DNA of 33,567 bases from Nocardia transvalensis NBRC 15921 (GTDB lineage Bacteria; Actinomycetota; Actinomycetes; Mycobacteriales; Mycobacteriaceae), in contig NZ_BAGL01000009.1 of assembly GCF_000308875.1 (NCBI RefSeq), forward strand, positions 1-33,567. The letters run 5' to 3'. Below the pieces are notes generated by a model, which saw nothing but the letters and a program-made list of their open reading frames with translations, was not told the origin of the DNA and did not search any database. The position numbers were made by a program, and so were the translations under genes. This document shows, piece after piece, positions 14,258-23,016 of this stretch. How positions within the stretch are numbered: the first letter of the stretch is position 1; every line of letters starts with the position of its first letter.

Positions 14258-15709
14258 TCAACCCTGCCGGCTCGGGGCCCCTTCGGGCGCGGGCCAATTC
14301 AGCAGGGTGTCGATGAACAGCTGACGGACACGCTCCACCTCGGCGTCCATATCGTGGGGATTCCAGCCGCCGACATCGATCGGGGGTAGCACGGCCACGT
14401 CCACGGTGCCCTTGTGCACGATCGCCGAATCGCGCCAGGCGATCTCGCCGGCATTGCGGATCACCAGCGGGACGATCGGCACCCCCGCCTGCATCGCGAT
14501 ATGGAAGGCGCCCTTCTTGAACGGACCGACCCGCGGGGTCAGCGAGCGCGTGCCCTCCGGCGCGACGACGATCGACAGCCCGCCGCGCAGCGTCTCCACG
14601 ACCGGCACCAGCGCCGCTCTCGTCCCCGCGGTATCGGAGCGATCGATGAAAGTCGCACCGGCGAAACGCATCAGCGGCCCGAACACCGGATTCTTCGTGA
14701 CCTCCTGCTTCACGATCCCGGTGAATCCCGACCGCAGCACCTCCGCCAGCACCACCATGTCGAACTGGCTCTGATGATTGAACAGGAAGACCGCCGGGCG
14801 GGCGGTGCGCGCGTGCTCGGCGCCGGTGACCCGCACCCGCACCCCGGTCGCGCGCAGCGTGGCATCCGCCGCGTAGCTGATCATGGCGTCGGCCATGCGT
14901 TGCCGCTCCCGGGTCGGCGACTCGAGCGCGACACCGGCCAGCGCGCCGCCGATCAGGCTCACGAAACCCGCTGCGGTGCGCGCGATATCGGGGATCCGTG
15001 CCCCCTCGCGGGGACGGAAGCCGAGGACCGGCCACTCCCGTTCGCCCGCCTCCAGCGCCATGCGGGGATCGGGATTCACCGCCCGCGGCCGGCCCACCAG
15101 CTCCAGCAGCGGCAGGTCGGTGGCGGCATCGGCGTAGGCGTAGCTCTCGGCGAGTTCGACATCGTGCGTGACCGCGAAGCGGCGGACCCGGTCGGCCTTT
15201 CCGTTGCGCCACAGCGGTTTGTCTTCCACGTAGCCCGTGAGCACGCCGTCCTGCGCGGCCATGGATGTGCAGAGCGCGTGCTCGATTCCCAGCTCCGCGG
15301 CGGCGGGCAGCACCTGGAACCGGGTCAGGCAGCTGGCCAGCACCAGGGTGTGCCCGGCGGCCTCGTGCGCGCGGATCAGCCGCCACGCCTCCGGATAGAG
15401 ATGCCCGTAGATCGTGCGGTGGAACAGCCGCTCGCCCAGCTCGGCGAGTTCGGATTCCGTGTGCCCGGCCCACAGGTGCATCACGCGTTGCAGGAATCGC
15501 TCGTACTCGCCCTCGGCGCGCGCGCCGCGAATACTCGTGACCAGCGATCCGGCCAGCGCGTCCCCGCGGCGTGTGAGCCGCCGGAGCGCCGAGGGCGGCG
15601 TGAAGCCGTGGACGACGGTGCCGCCGAAATCGAAGACCGCGGCGACCCGCGGCCCCTGCGGACCCGCGGCGATCGCGGCGACCGCCGCGTCGACCGACAT
15701 GTCGGTCAT
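14258..15709 (-). CDS. HAD-like/1-acylglycerol-3-phosphate acyltransferase fusion (PlsC type)
   Basis: The 483-residue two-domain protein resembles M. tuberculosis Rv2483c (PlsC). Residues about 20-230 are a HAD-IB fold: motif I V-F-D-F-G-G-T-V-V (D27), helix region L-A-S-C-L-T-R-F-Q-V and motif IV D-A-A-T-D-L-P-L-L-E. The second aspartate of motif I is replaced by G29, so phosphatase activity is doubtful. Residues about 280-480 are the acyltransferase: F-L-F-N-H-Q-S-Q-F-D (H-x4-D), V-A-P-E-G-T-R-S-L and V-P-I-V-P-L-V-I. It acylates lysophosphatidate to phosphatidate at the membrane. The start at ATG 15709 overlaps the plsB stop by 4 nt (ATGA) with GGAGG upstream, so the two steps of phosphatidate synthesis are coupled. 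Confidence 0.92.
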   Translation of the reverse strand: MTDMSVDAAVAAIAAGPQGPRVAAVFDFGGTVVHGFTPPSALRRLTRRGDALAGSLVTSIRGARAEGEYERFLQRVMHLWAGHTESELAELGERLFHRTIYGHLYPEAWRLIRAHEAAGHTLVLASCLTRFQVLPAAAELGIEHALCTSMAAQDGVLTGYVEDKPLWRNGKADRVRRFAVTHDVELAESYAYADAATDLPLLELVGRPRAVNPDPRMALEAGEREWPVLGFRPREGARIPDIARTAAGFVSLIGGALAGVALESPTRERQRMADAMISYAADATLRATGVRVRVTGAEHARTARPAVFLFNHQSQFDMVVLAEVLRSGFTGIVKQEVTKNPVFGPLMRFAGATFIDRSDTAGTRAALVPVVETLRGGLSIVVAPEGTRSLTPRVGPFKKGAFHIAMQAGVPIVPLVIRNAGEIAWRDSAIVHKGTVDVAVLPPIDVGGWNPHDMDAEVERVRQLFIDTLLNWPAPEGAPSRQG

Positions 15710-18099
15710 AGTTCCTCCAGCCGGTTCGACGGATCCAGTGCCGCCGCGCGCGCGATGCGGGTGCCGATCAGGCGCAGCTCGTCGGCGAAGGCGCGGCGGC
15801 GCGCCCGCAGTTCGGCGGCGGCGCCGGGATCGGCGGCCACCTCGAGCAGGCCGTGATTCTCGGCGAGTTTCAGTGCGGTGGTGAACAATTCGGACGACAC
15901 CGATTCGGGGCTGTGCAGATGCTGTTGTAACAGCATCTGCCGCCCGACGGCCAGGCATTCGTCGATGAACTGCTTGCGGTCCAGTTCGGTGGCGCCGTCG
16001 CGGGCCGCCAGCCGGTCGGCCACGACCAGTTGCGCGTCGAAGAACGAGCGCAGCACGCGGTGCGCCATCACGAATCCCGACTCGGTCAGCTCGGCGAGGA
16101 TATCCGCGCCGACCGTGCCCGCCGCGGTGCGCTGATTCCAATCCGGGTCCATCAGCAGCATTTCCGCGGTCATCCGTTCGGCGAACTCGGCGCGCTCGGG
16201 GAAGAAGAATTCGAACTTCAGCAGATCGCGCAGGCGGAACGCGGTATCCCAGCCCGCCTGCAACTGCTCGCCCTCGGGCGCCTCCACCGCCGCGATGATC
16301 GACAGTTCGAGGATGGCGCGGTTCACGAACCAGTGCACGGCGCTGTTGCGATAGAACGCCGCCTCCAGGTGGGCGCCCGCCTCGATCTTGTAGACCGGCT
16401 CCAGCCCACCGCGATACACCGTCACCACCCGCGCCAGCGACAGCTGCTCCAGCACCACGGCCAGTCCGTGATCGTCGCTCAGCGTATCGATGACGCCGGT
16501 GGGCAGATCGCTGCGCTCGATGTAGTCGCGCACCGGCGCCAGCACGCGGCGCACCTCGCCGAGGGTCAGCGCGCGCTCGTGCACGCCCAGCAGCGCGAGC
16601 GTCACCAGCGCGTTGACCGTGATCGGCGTGACCTTGTTGATGCCGACCGCGACCTCGAAGGCCAACCGCTGCACGGCCTTACGCTCCAGGTCGCGGGCCT
16701 CGGGATCCTCCGGCGCGCCGAATCCCGGATCGGGGACGAGCGGATCGTCGTGCGCGGCAAGGTGTTCCCGCGCCGACAGCGGATCGCCGAAGCGCAGGTA
16801 GACGTGCCCCGCCGAATGCTGTTGATTGCGCACGTACCGCGCGAGCCAGGTCAGGCCCTCGGGCTTCTTGACGCCGCCGGACTGCTCGGTCGCGATCGCG
16901 CCCAGCTCGTTGAGCCGCTCGTAGGTGATCGACACCGGCACCAGCATCACATCATCGACCCGGCGCGAACGGATCGCCGCCGCAAGGTAGTTCAGCAGGC
17001 CGTAGCGCGGCGGGCGCAGCTTGCCGGTGCGGGTGCGGCCGCCCTCGAAGTACCACTCCAGATTGAACCGCTTGGTCAGCAGGTAGGCGAAGTATTCCTC
17101 GACCACCGCCTTGTAGACCTCGTCGTCGCCGAAGCTGCGGCGGATGAACACCGTCCCGGTGCGGCGCGCGATCGGGCCCATCGGCCAGAACCCCAGATTC
17201 GCGCCGCCGATCACGTGATTGGGCGGAAAGTCGTTGCGCGCCAGCGCGTCACCCAGCACGAACGCGTCCACGTAGGAGCGGTGCGAGGGCAGGAACACCA
17301 GCGGATACCGGCGATTGAGCCGGCGCAGTCCGGCCAGCCCGGAGGGATCGCAGTCCACCTTCCAGGTCGAGGCGTGCACCGGCCGCATCGCCTGCGTGAA
17401 CAGATCCGAGACCAGGCGGCTCTGCGCCGCCACCAGTTCCTTCAGCGCCTTCTCCGCGCGCCGGTACACCTCGCGCGGCCCGGTGCCGGTGTGCGCGGCG
17501 ATCGCATCCAGGCGGCGCAGGAATTCCGGCGAGTCGAGGATCTCCTCGGCGACCAGCCGCGGCACCTTGTACCGGTCGCCGATCACCGCGCGCTCGGCCC
17601 GCTCGAGCGCCACGATGCCGGCGCGCACGACCGCGCGGGCGAACGGCTCGGCGGTGCCCGCGACGGCCGGATTGTTGGCGCGCAGCTCGCTGAGCCGGGC
17701 GGGCTGCCCGGTGAGCACCAGATGGCGGTCCGGCGATTTGGCGATCAGGCGGCGCTGCATCAGCCGGTGCGGTTTGCGCGGATTCGACAGCGCGATCAGA
17801 TCGTTGAAGGTGGTGCGGCGCACGCCGTCTCGCTCCGCCGGTAACCACAGCACCCGCACGGGGACGACCAGCGGATCGTCGCGGCGGCCGACCAGTCTGG
17901 TCGCGACCGCCGAGGCATCGAGGTCGATCTGCGTCACCGGCGCCTCGACTCCCAGCTCCGCGGCGATGCCACCCTCGGCCAGCCAGCCGCCGATCAGTTC
18001 GCGCTCGGTCGGTGAGGTGGCGTCGACCAGCGCGACCACCGACCGCGGCGCGGAGTCGGGCGTGGTCGCCGTCGGTACATCGGCGCGGTCGTCGATCAT
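15706..18099 (-). CDS. plsB: Glycerol-3-phosphate 1-O-acyltransferase PlsB
   Basis: The 797-residue membrane-associated acyltransferase performs the first step of phospholipid synthesis, acylating glycerol-3-phosphate at position 1. Its length fits mycobacterial PlsB2. Motifs: F-L-P-S-H-R-S-Y-V-D (H-x4-D with H273), G-G-A-N-L-G-F-W-P-M-G, T-V-F-I-R-R-S-F, F-E-G-G-R-T-R-T-G-K and V-P-V-S-I-T-Y-E-R. A long N-terminal region and a helical C-terminal half are normal for the family. I start at ATG 18099, which has GGAGG at 8 nt; upstream in-frame codons would extend it into the regulatory region. It is divergent from salicylate synthase across a region with two iron boxes, so iron may influence it too. 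Confidence 0.93.
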   Translation of the reverse strand: MIDDRADVPTATTPDSAPRSVVALVDATSPTERELIGGWLAEGGIAAELGVEAPVTQIDLDASAVATRLVGRRDDPLVVPVRVLWLPAERDGVRRTTFNDLIALSNPRKPHRLMQRRLIAKSPDRHLVLTGQPARLSELRANNPAVAGTAEPFARAVVRAGIVALERAERAVIGDRYKVPRLVAEEILDSPEFLRRLDAIAAHTGTGPREVYRRAEKALKELVAAQSRLVSDLFTQAMRPVHASTWKVDCDPSGLAGLRRLNRRYPLVFLPSHRSYVDAFVLGDALARNDFPPNHVIGGANLGFWPMGPIARRTGTVFIRRSFGDDEVYKAVVEEYFAYLLTKRFNLEWYFEGGRTRTGKLRPPRYGLLNYLAAAIRSRRVDDVMLVPVSITYERLNELGAIATEQSGGVKKPEGLTWLARYVRNQQHSAGHVYLRFGDPLSAREHLAAHDDPLVPDPGFGAPEDPEARDLERKAVQRLAFEVAVGINKVTPITVNALVTLALLGVHERALTLGEVRRVLAPVRDYIERSDLPTGVIDTLSDDHGLAVVLEQLSLARVVTVYRGGLEPVYKIEAGAHLEAAFYRNSAVHWFVNRAILELSIIAAVEAPEGEQLQAGWDTAFRLRDLLKFEFFFPERAEFAERMTAEMLLMDPDWNQRTAAGTVGADILAELTESGFVMAHRVLRSFFDAQLVVADRLAARDGATELDRKQFIDECLAVGRQMLLQQHLHSPESVSSELFTTALKLAENHGLLEVAADPGAAAELRARRRAFADELRLIGTRIARAAALDPSNRLEEL

Positions 18100-18204
18100 G
18101 CGGGAGCCCTCCATCAGGTGACGTTCCCCATTCAAGCTCGGGTCGACGGTTTCCCGCAGGAGGTTCGCGCGGTGAGTGTGCTCTTGGGCACAACCACAAT
18201 TCGG

Positions 18205-18223
18205 ACAGGTAATGCTAACCTCA
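18205..18223. promoter_or_regulatory. Iron box 1 (IdeR/DmdR-like)
   Basis: This 19-bp site matches the iron-box consensus TTAGGTTAGGCTAACCTAA at 14 of 19 positions by my count. It lies upstream of box 2 in the plsB-salicylate synthase divergent region. Confidence 0.65.
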
Positions 18224-18233
18224 CCTTTTGAAG

Positions 18234-18252
18234 TTAGGTAAGCATAACCTTG
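18234..18252. promoter_or_regulatory. Iron box 2 (IdeR/DmdR-like) at the salicylate synthase start
   Basis: TTAGGTAAGCATAACCTTG matches the consensus at 14 of 19 positions and ends 8 bp before the GTG start codon. A repressor bound here would block the promoter or early transcription when iron is plentiful. Confidence 0.75.
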
Positions 18253-18260
18253 GAGGTATC

Positions 18261-19622
18261 GTGCCCACCACGGACGAGCGAGTACTGGTCGAGTATGGGA
18301 GTGGTCCGGGGGCGACATCGACCGCGGCACGGCAGGGGGAGCGCGTCACCGATCCGGCGGCGGCGGTCGCGGCGCTCGCCTCGGCCGACCGGTTCGGCGA
18401 GTACGTCGTGTACGAGCGTCCGGGGGAGTGGGTGTTCGCGGCCGATCCGATCGGGAGCGTCGAACTCGACGCCCACGAACTGCGGGTCGGCTGGGACGGG
18501 CGAGCCACCGCGACGCCGTGGGAGGGCCGCCCGGCGGAGGTGATCGACCGCGCGCTGACGGCGTTGCCGCTGGCGGGCCGGAACGCCTACGGTTGGATCG
18601 GATTCGAGTTCTGCGCGTGGGCGTTGCGGGCGACAACCCATCTGCCGCCGCGAACCTCGCTGGCGCACCTGATGATTCCCCGTATCGAGGTCCGGATCGA
18701 CGCCTCCGGGGTACGGGTCTCCGGCGCGACGCCCGGTGAGACGGCCGATATCCACGAGCTGATCGCCGCCGGGCAGGACGCCGCGCTGCCGCAGCCGCGC
18801 CCGGCCGATATCACCATCGACCCGACCGCCTACCGCGACCGGGTGGCCGAGGCCGTCGGGGAGATCCGGGACGGCAAGTACCAGAAGGTGATTCTCTCGC
18901 GGAAGGTCGAACTGCCGTTCGTGGTGGACGTTCCCGCGACCTACCGGCTCGGCCGCGCGCACAACACTCCGGCGCGGTCGTTCCTGCTGCGCCTGGGCGG
19001 GCTCGAGGCCGCCGGGTTCAGTCCGGAACTGGTGGCCGCCGTGGACGGCGAGCGCATCGTGACCACGGAGCCGCTGGCCGGGACCCGGGCCTTCGGGCGC
19101 GGCGCCGACGCCGACCGGGCGGCCCGCGCGGATCTCGTCGCCGACCCCAAGGAGATCGTCGAGCACGCCATCTCGGTGCAGACCTCGTTCTCGGAGATCG
19201 CCGAGATCGCCACGCCGGGCAGCACCGCGGTGTCGGACTTCATGGCGGTGCGCGAGCGCGGCAGCGTGCAGCATCTGGCTTCTACGGTCCGCGGCCGCCT
19301 CGATACCGGCCGCACCTCCTGGGACGCGCTGGAGAAGCTGTTCCCCTCGGTGACCGCCTCCGGCATCCCGAAGACCGCCGGCGTCGACGCGGTGTTCCGG
19401 CTCGACCACGACCCGCGCGGCCTCTACTCCGGTGCGGTGGTGACGGTTTCGCCGACCGGCGCACTCGAGGCCACCCTCGTCCTGCGCGCGGTCTACCAGA
19501 CCACCGAGGGCGCCTGGCTGCGCGCCGGCGCCGGTATCGTCGGCCAGTCCCGCCCGGAGCGCGAGTTCGAGGAGACCTGCGAGAAATTGGGCAGCGTCGC
19601 CCCCTACGTCGTCGAGGCCTGA
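18261..19622 (+). CDS. mbtI: Salicylate synthase (MbtI/NbtS type)
   Basis: The 453-residue chorismate-binding enzyme converts chorismate to salicylate, the cap of mycobactin/nocobactin siderophores. Motifs: D-G-K-Y-Q-K-V-I-L-S-R-K-V (with the base lysine), A-G-F-S-P-E-L-V, T-T-E-P-L-A-G-T-R-A-F-G, D-P-K-E-I-V-E-H, L-F-P-S-V-T-A-S-G-I-P-K and R-A-G-A-G-I-V. The length is close to mycobacterial MbtI. The start is GTG 18261 with GGAGG; the frame is open for 33 more bases but would run through the iron box. The matching salicyl-AMP ligase lies convergent downstream. No siderophore NRPS/PKS is in the window, so the rest of the pathway is elsewhere, as in Nocardia where such genes are split. Confidence 0.95.
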   Translation: MPTTDERVLVEYGSGPGATSTAARQGERVTDPAAAVAALASADRFGEYVVYERPGEWVFAADPIGSVELDAHELRVGWDGRATATPWEGRPAEVIDRALTALPLAGRNAYGWIGFEFCAWALRATTHLPPRTSLAHLMIPRIEVRIDASGVRVSGATPGETADIHELIAAGQDAALPQPRPADITIDPTAYRDRVAEAVGEIRDGKYQKVILSRKVELPFVVDVPATYRLGRAHNTPARSFLLRLGGLEAAGFSPELVAAVDGERIVTTEPLAGTRAFGRGADADRAARADLVADPKEIVEHAISVQTSFSEIAEIATPGSTAVSDFMAVRERGSVQHLASTVRGRLDTGRTSWDALEKLFPSVTASGIPKTAGVDAVFRLDHDPRGLYSGAVVTVSPTGALEATLVLRAVYQTTEGAWLRAGAGIVGQSRPEREFEETCEKLGSVAPYVVEA

Positions 19623-19673
19623 TCCGCGGCCCCTTGTCCCTATCCCGACGAGGGGCACTCGCACCCTCTCCAT

Positions 19674-19715
19674 ACTCACGCACCCGCTCCAGATCGCTGG
19701 AGCGGGTGCGTGAGT
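19674..19715. terminator. Bidirectional terminator between the convergent siderophore genes
   Basis: The arms 19674-19692 and 19697-19715 are exact 19-bp complements around the loop ATCG. There is no long T tract. The position between two converging stops and the perfect stem support a shared terminator. Confidence 0.75.
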
Positions 19716-19733
19716 GCGTAGGGGGTGCGGGAG

Positions 19734-21350
19734 TCAGCCCTGGGTGCGGAGGGCCTTCTTGTCGATCTTGCCGACGGCGGTGACGGGGAGGGCGTCGGCC
19801 TGCCGGAGGACGTCGGGGAGTTTGTAGGTGGCCAGGCCGCGGTCGGTGAGGAACTGCTTGATCTCGGCCAGGGTGGGCAGGTCGCCGTCCACGACGAGGA
19901 CGGCGCAGACCTTCTCGCCCAGTGCGGGATCGGGCAGTCCGACGGCCGCGGCGTGGCGGACGGCGGGGTGGGCGAGCAGGTGTTCCTCGAGTTCGTCGCA
20001 GGAGACGTTCTCCCCGCCGCGGTTGATCACGTCCTTGATCCGGCCGGAGACGATCAGGTGCCCGCTCGGCAACCGGCGGACCAGATCGCCGCTGCGGTAG
20101 AAGCCGTCCGGGGTGAAGGCGCGCGAATTGTGTTCCGGCGCACGGTAGTAACCGCGAATGGTGTACGGCCCGCGGGTGAGCAGCTCGCCCTCCTCGCCCG
20201 GCGGCACGTCGTCGCCCTCACCGTCGACCACGCGGACCTCGTCGGCGGGCGAGAGCGGGCGGCCCTGGCTGGTGCACACGAGATCGATGTCGTCGTCGAG
20301 CCGGGTGAAGTTGAGCAGGCCCTCCGCCATGCCGAAGACCTGCTGCAACCGGGCGCCCAGCGCCGGTTCCACGTCACGGGCGTTGACCTCGGCCAGCTTG
20401 GCCCCGCCGACCTGCAACAGGCGCAGCGAGGAGAGATCGGCCGGCTCCCATTCCGTTGCGGCGCACCACAGCTGGGCCAGCGGCGGGACCACCGAGGTCA
20501 CGGTCACCCGGTAGCGTTCGATGGCCGCGAACGCGCTCTCGGGGCTCGGATCGGTGAGGAACGCGAGCGAACCGCCGGTGGCGAGCGTGCCGAGGATGCC
20601 GGGGCACGACAGCGGGAAGTTGTGCGCCGCGGGCAGACTCGCCAGGTACACGTCCTCGGGGCCGGACGCGCAGACCTCGGCGGAGGCGCGGGCGTTGTAG
20701 GCGTAGTCGTCGTGGGTGCGCGCGATCAGCTTGGGCAGCCCGGTGGTGCCGCCGGAGACGAGCATGACCGCGATATCGGCCGGCGCCACCTCGGGCAGCG
20801 AACCACTGTCGCGCGGAATCGCGTTCAGGTCGGTGAACGGTCCCGGATCACCGAGTACCAGCACGTGCCGCACCGAGGGCACCTGCTCGACCACCGTCGC
20901 GGCCAGCTCCCGATAGTCGAAGTCGGCCGCCTGGTCGGCCACGATGTAGGCCACCGCGCCGGACAGCGCGGCCAGATGCTCGATCTCGGCGCGGCGATGG
21001 GCGGGCAGCGTCAGCACCGGGATGGCGCCGGCGCGCAGCAGGCCGAACAGCACCGGCACGAATTCGGGCACGTTCGGCAGCTGCACGATCACCCGGTCCC
21101 CGGGCTCGATGCCCAGCGCCGCAAGGCCGTACGCCATCCGGTCGGCGGCCAGGTCCACCTCGGCGTAGCTGCGGGGGCCGTCCTCGGTGTGCACCGCCGG
21201 GCTGTGCGGCCACCGGCGGGCGGCGTCGCGCAGGAGTTCTCCCAGCGGCTGCCCCGTCCAGTACCCGGCGGCGCGGTAGGCGTCGGCGAACTCGGCGGGG
21301 ATCGGCTCGAAGCCGTCGCGGTCGTTCCGGGTGGTGGGTGTCGCTGTCAT
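19734..21350 (-). CDS. Salicyl-AMP ligase (aryl acid adenylation, MbtA/DhbE type)
   Basis: The 538-residue stand-alone adenylation enzyme activates salicylate (or 2,3-dihydroxybenzoate) with ATP and loads it on an aryl carrier domain for siderophore assembly. Motifs: S-G-G-T-T-G-L-P-K-L-I (P-loop A3), L-P-A-A-H-N-F-P-L-S, Q-V-F-G-M-A-E-G-L (A5), Y-R-S-G-D-L-V-R (A7), G-R-I-K-D-V-I-N-R-G-G-E-N (A8) and G-K-I-D-K-K-A-L (A10, catalytic lysine). H-N-F-P-L-S-C-P-G is typical of aryl-acid specificity. Salicylate is the likely substrate because salicylate synthase is the neighbour. An iron box lies 37 bp before its start. Confidence 0.94.
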   Translation of the reverse strand: MTATPTTRNDRDGFEPIPAEFADAYRAAGYWTGQPLGELLRDAARRWPHSPAVHTEDGPRSYAEVDLAADRMAYGLAALGIEPGDRVIVQLPNVPEFVPVLFGLLRAGAIPVLTLPAHRRAEIEHLAALSGAVAYIVADQAADFDYRELAATVVEQVPSVRHVLVLGDPGPFTDLNAIPRDSGSLPEVAPADIAVMLVSGGTTGLPKLIARTHDDYAYNARASAEVCASGPEDVYLASLPAAHNFPLSCPGILGTLATGGSLAFLTDPSPESAFAAIERYRVTVTSVVPPLAQLWCAATEWEPADLSSLRLLQVGGAKLAEVNARDVEPALGARLQQVFGMAEGLLNFTRLDDDIDLVCTSQGRPLSPADEVRVVDGEGDDVPPGEEGELLTRGPYTIRGYYRAPEHNSRAFTPDGFYRSGDLVRRLPSGHLIVSGRIKDVINRGGENVSCDELEEHLLAHPAVRHAAAVGLPDPALGEKVCAVLVVDGDLPTLAEIKQFLTDRGLATYKLPDVLRQADALPVTAVGKIDKKALRTQG

Positions 21351-21386
21351 GGATACTGCCTCACGGTCGTGCTCAGGGTGCGCTAC

Positions 21387-21405
21387 ATAGGTTAGGCAAC
21401 CCTAT
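21387..21405. promoter_or_regulatory. Iron box before the salicyl-AMP ligase
   Basis: The site ATAGGTTAGGCAACCCTAT matches the 19-bp iron-box consensus at 15 of 19 positions. It lies 37-55 bp upstream of the ligase start, on its promoter side, and about 50 bp before the divergent SDR gene. Confidence 0.75.
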
Positions 21406-21456
21406 CTCACGAGGCGAGGGAGACGCCGGGCGCCGTGCGGCTCTAGACTCGACCCC

Positions 21457-22338
21457 GTGACTGGTTGGGACACTTCCGACATCCCCGATCAAACCGGCCG
21501 GACCTTCATCGTCACCGGCGCCAACAGCGGTATCGGCGCGGTGACCACGCGGGCGCTGGCCGCATCGGGTGCGCAGGTGATCATGGCCTGCCGCGACGAG
21601 GTGAAGGCGCGCGCGGTGGCGAATTCGATCGGCGACCGGGCGCAGGTGCGCCGCCTGGATCTGGCCGACCTGTCCTCGGTGCGCCGGTTCGCCGACTCGA
21701 TCGAGCATGCCGACGTGCTGATCAACAACGCCGGCGTGATGGCGCTGCCGCTGCGCCGCACCGCCGAGGGCTTCGAAATGCAGATCGGCACAAACCATCT
21801 CGGGCATTTCGCGCTGACCGGCCTGCTGCTCGACAAGATCGGCGACCGAATCGTCACGGTCTCCAGCGGCGCGCACGTGATCGGCCGGATCGACCTGAAC
21901 GACCTGAACTGGGAGCGCCGCCGGTACGAGCGCTGGCAGGCCTACGGGCAGGCGAAGCTCGCGAACCTCATGTTCGCCTACGAACTGCACCGCCGGCTCA
22001 CCGCGGCCGGATCGTCCAAGGTGTCGGTGGCGGCCCATCCGGGTTATGCCGCAACGGAACTCCAGTCGCATACGGAATCGTTCCAGGACCGGATCATGTC
22101 GCTCGGCAACCGGATACTGGCGCAGAGTGCCGAGATGGGCGCGCTGCCTTCCCTTTTCGCGGCCACCGCCGAGGTCGAGCCGGGCGGGTTCTACGGGCCC
22201 ACCCGTCTCCGCGGCCTGCGTGGGTATCCGGGGCGCAGCGGATCGTCGGCGGCCTCGCGTGACGAGGTCACCGCGCGGCGGCTGTGGGAGTTGTCCGAAC
22301 AGCTGACGAAGGTCACCTACCACTTCGCGCGGCGCTGA
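21457..22338 (+). CDS. Short-chain dehydrogenase/reductase
   Basis: The 293-residue classical SDR of the retinol-dehydrogenase/protochlorophyllide-reductase-like group has cofactor motif V-T-G-A-N-S-G-I-G, acceptor region A-C-R-D-E (NADP-type), L-D-L-A-D-L, N-N-A-G-V-M, catalytic S (V-S-S-G-A) and Y-G-Q-A-K (Tyr and Lys of the active site). The substrate is unknown. TAGACT stands about 8 bp before the GTG start, so the mRNA is probably leaderless. It is divergent from the salicyl-AMP ligase, and the iron box at 21387 lies between them. Confidence 0.9.
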   Translation: MTGWDTSDIPDQTGRTFIVTGANSGIGAVTTRALAASGAQVIMACRDEVKARAVANSIGDRAQVRRLDLADLSSVRRFADSIEHADVLINNAGVMALPLRRTAEGFEMQIGTNHLGHFALTGLLLDKIGDRIVTVSSGAHVIGRIDLNDLNWERRRYERWQAYGQAKLANLMFAYELHRRLTAAGSSKVSVAAHPGYAATELQSHTESFQDRIMSLGNRILAQSAEMGALPSLFAATAEVEPGGFYGPTRLRGLRGYPGRSGSSAASRDEVTARRLWELSEQLTKVTYHFARR

Positions 22339-22372
22339 GATTTTGGTGCGTGACTCAGGTCACATTTCCTGC

Positions 22373-22400
22373 TGTCACACCTGACCCCTGCTGCGTCGTC
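22373..22400 (+). promoter_or_regulatory. ECF41-type sigma factor promoter
   Basis: TGTCACA (22373-22379), 17 bp, then CGTC (22397-22400) match the promoter known for ECF41 sigma factors (TGTCACA about 16-18 bp from CGTC). The AhpD-like gene starts 50 bp further on, and such genes are classic ECF41 targets. An ECF41 factor is encoded at 26338-27267. Confidence 0.7.
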
Positions 22401-22450
22401 ACCTAGGCAGACGGCCGCGACACCCCGCGGCCCTAGGTCAGGAGACCGCG

Positions 22451-22924
22451 ATGGAACCCCGAATCAACCTGTTCGCCAACGAGATCGCCGGCAAGTTCAC
22501 CAAGCGGCTGACCAACGCCGGTCAGATCATCGACCACTCGTCGCTGCCGAAGGCGACCTACGAACTGGTCAAGCTGCGCGCCAGCCAGATCAACGGCTGC
22601 GGCTTCTGCACCGATATGCACTCCAAGGACGCGGCGGCCGCCGGCGAGACCTCGGTGCGCCTGAATCTGGTGGCGGCCTGGCGCGAGGCCACGGTGTTCA
22701 CCGAGGCCGAGCGTGCCGCCCTGGCGCTGACCGAAGAGGGCACCCGGCTCGCCGACGCGCACACCGGCGTCTCCGACGAGACCTGGGCGCAGGTGCAGAA
22801 GCACTACGACGAGGAGCAGATCGGCGCGCTGATCTCGGCGATCGCGGTGATCAACGCCTACAACCGTCTCAACGTCATCGCCCGCACCCCCGCGGGCAGC
22901 TACGAGCCGGGCATGTTCGGGTGA
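22451..22924 (+). CDS. Carboxymuconolactone decarboxylase/AhpD-like protein
   Basis: The 157-residue protein of the CMD/AhpD superfamily has the redox motif N-G-C-G-F-C-T-D-M-H (C-x-x-C with the downstream His) and helices around Y-E-L-V-K-L-R-A-S and N-A-Y-N-R-L. Such proteins reduce peroxides or relay thiol-disulfide exchange; a decarboxylase role is unlikely with this motif. ATG 22451 follows AGGAG. The ECF41-type promoter directly upstream ties it to an ECF41 sigma factor. Confidence 0.92.
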   Translation: MEPRINLFANEIAGKFTKRLTNAGQIIDHSSLPKATYELVKLRASQINGCGFCTDMHSKDAAAAGETSVRLNLVAAWREATVFTEAERAALALTEEGTRLADAHTGVSDETWAQVQKHYDEEQIGALISAIAVINAYNRLNVIARTPAGSYEPGMFG

Positions 22925-23016
22925 CCCCGGACGATCTCGGGCCCGGGTGTGGTGGTCCTCACCCCCGGGCCCGCTGTCTGTCCGGGCGCGCGACACCGCC
23001 TGGTACAGTCGCGATC

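Noticed and set aside
16030..17844. 604-codon plus-strand frame opposite plsB
   Set aside because: A shadow frame of a high-GC gene: composed of Arg/His/Gln/Ala repeats, while plsB on the other strand has all acyltransferase motifs.
19725..21395. 556-codon plus-strand frame opposite the salicyl-AMP ligase
   Set aside because: Shadow frame; the minus strand has all adenylation motifs.
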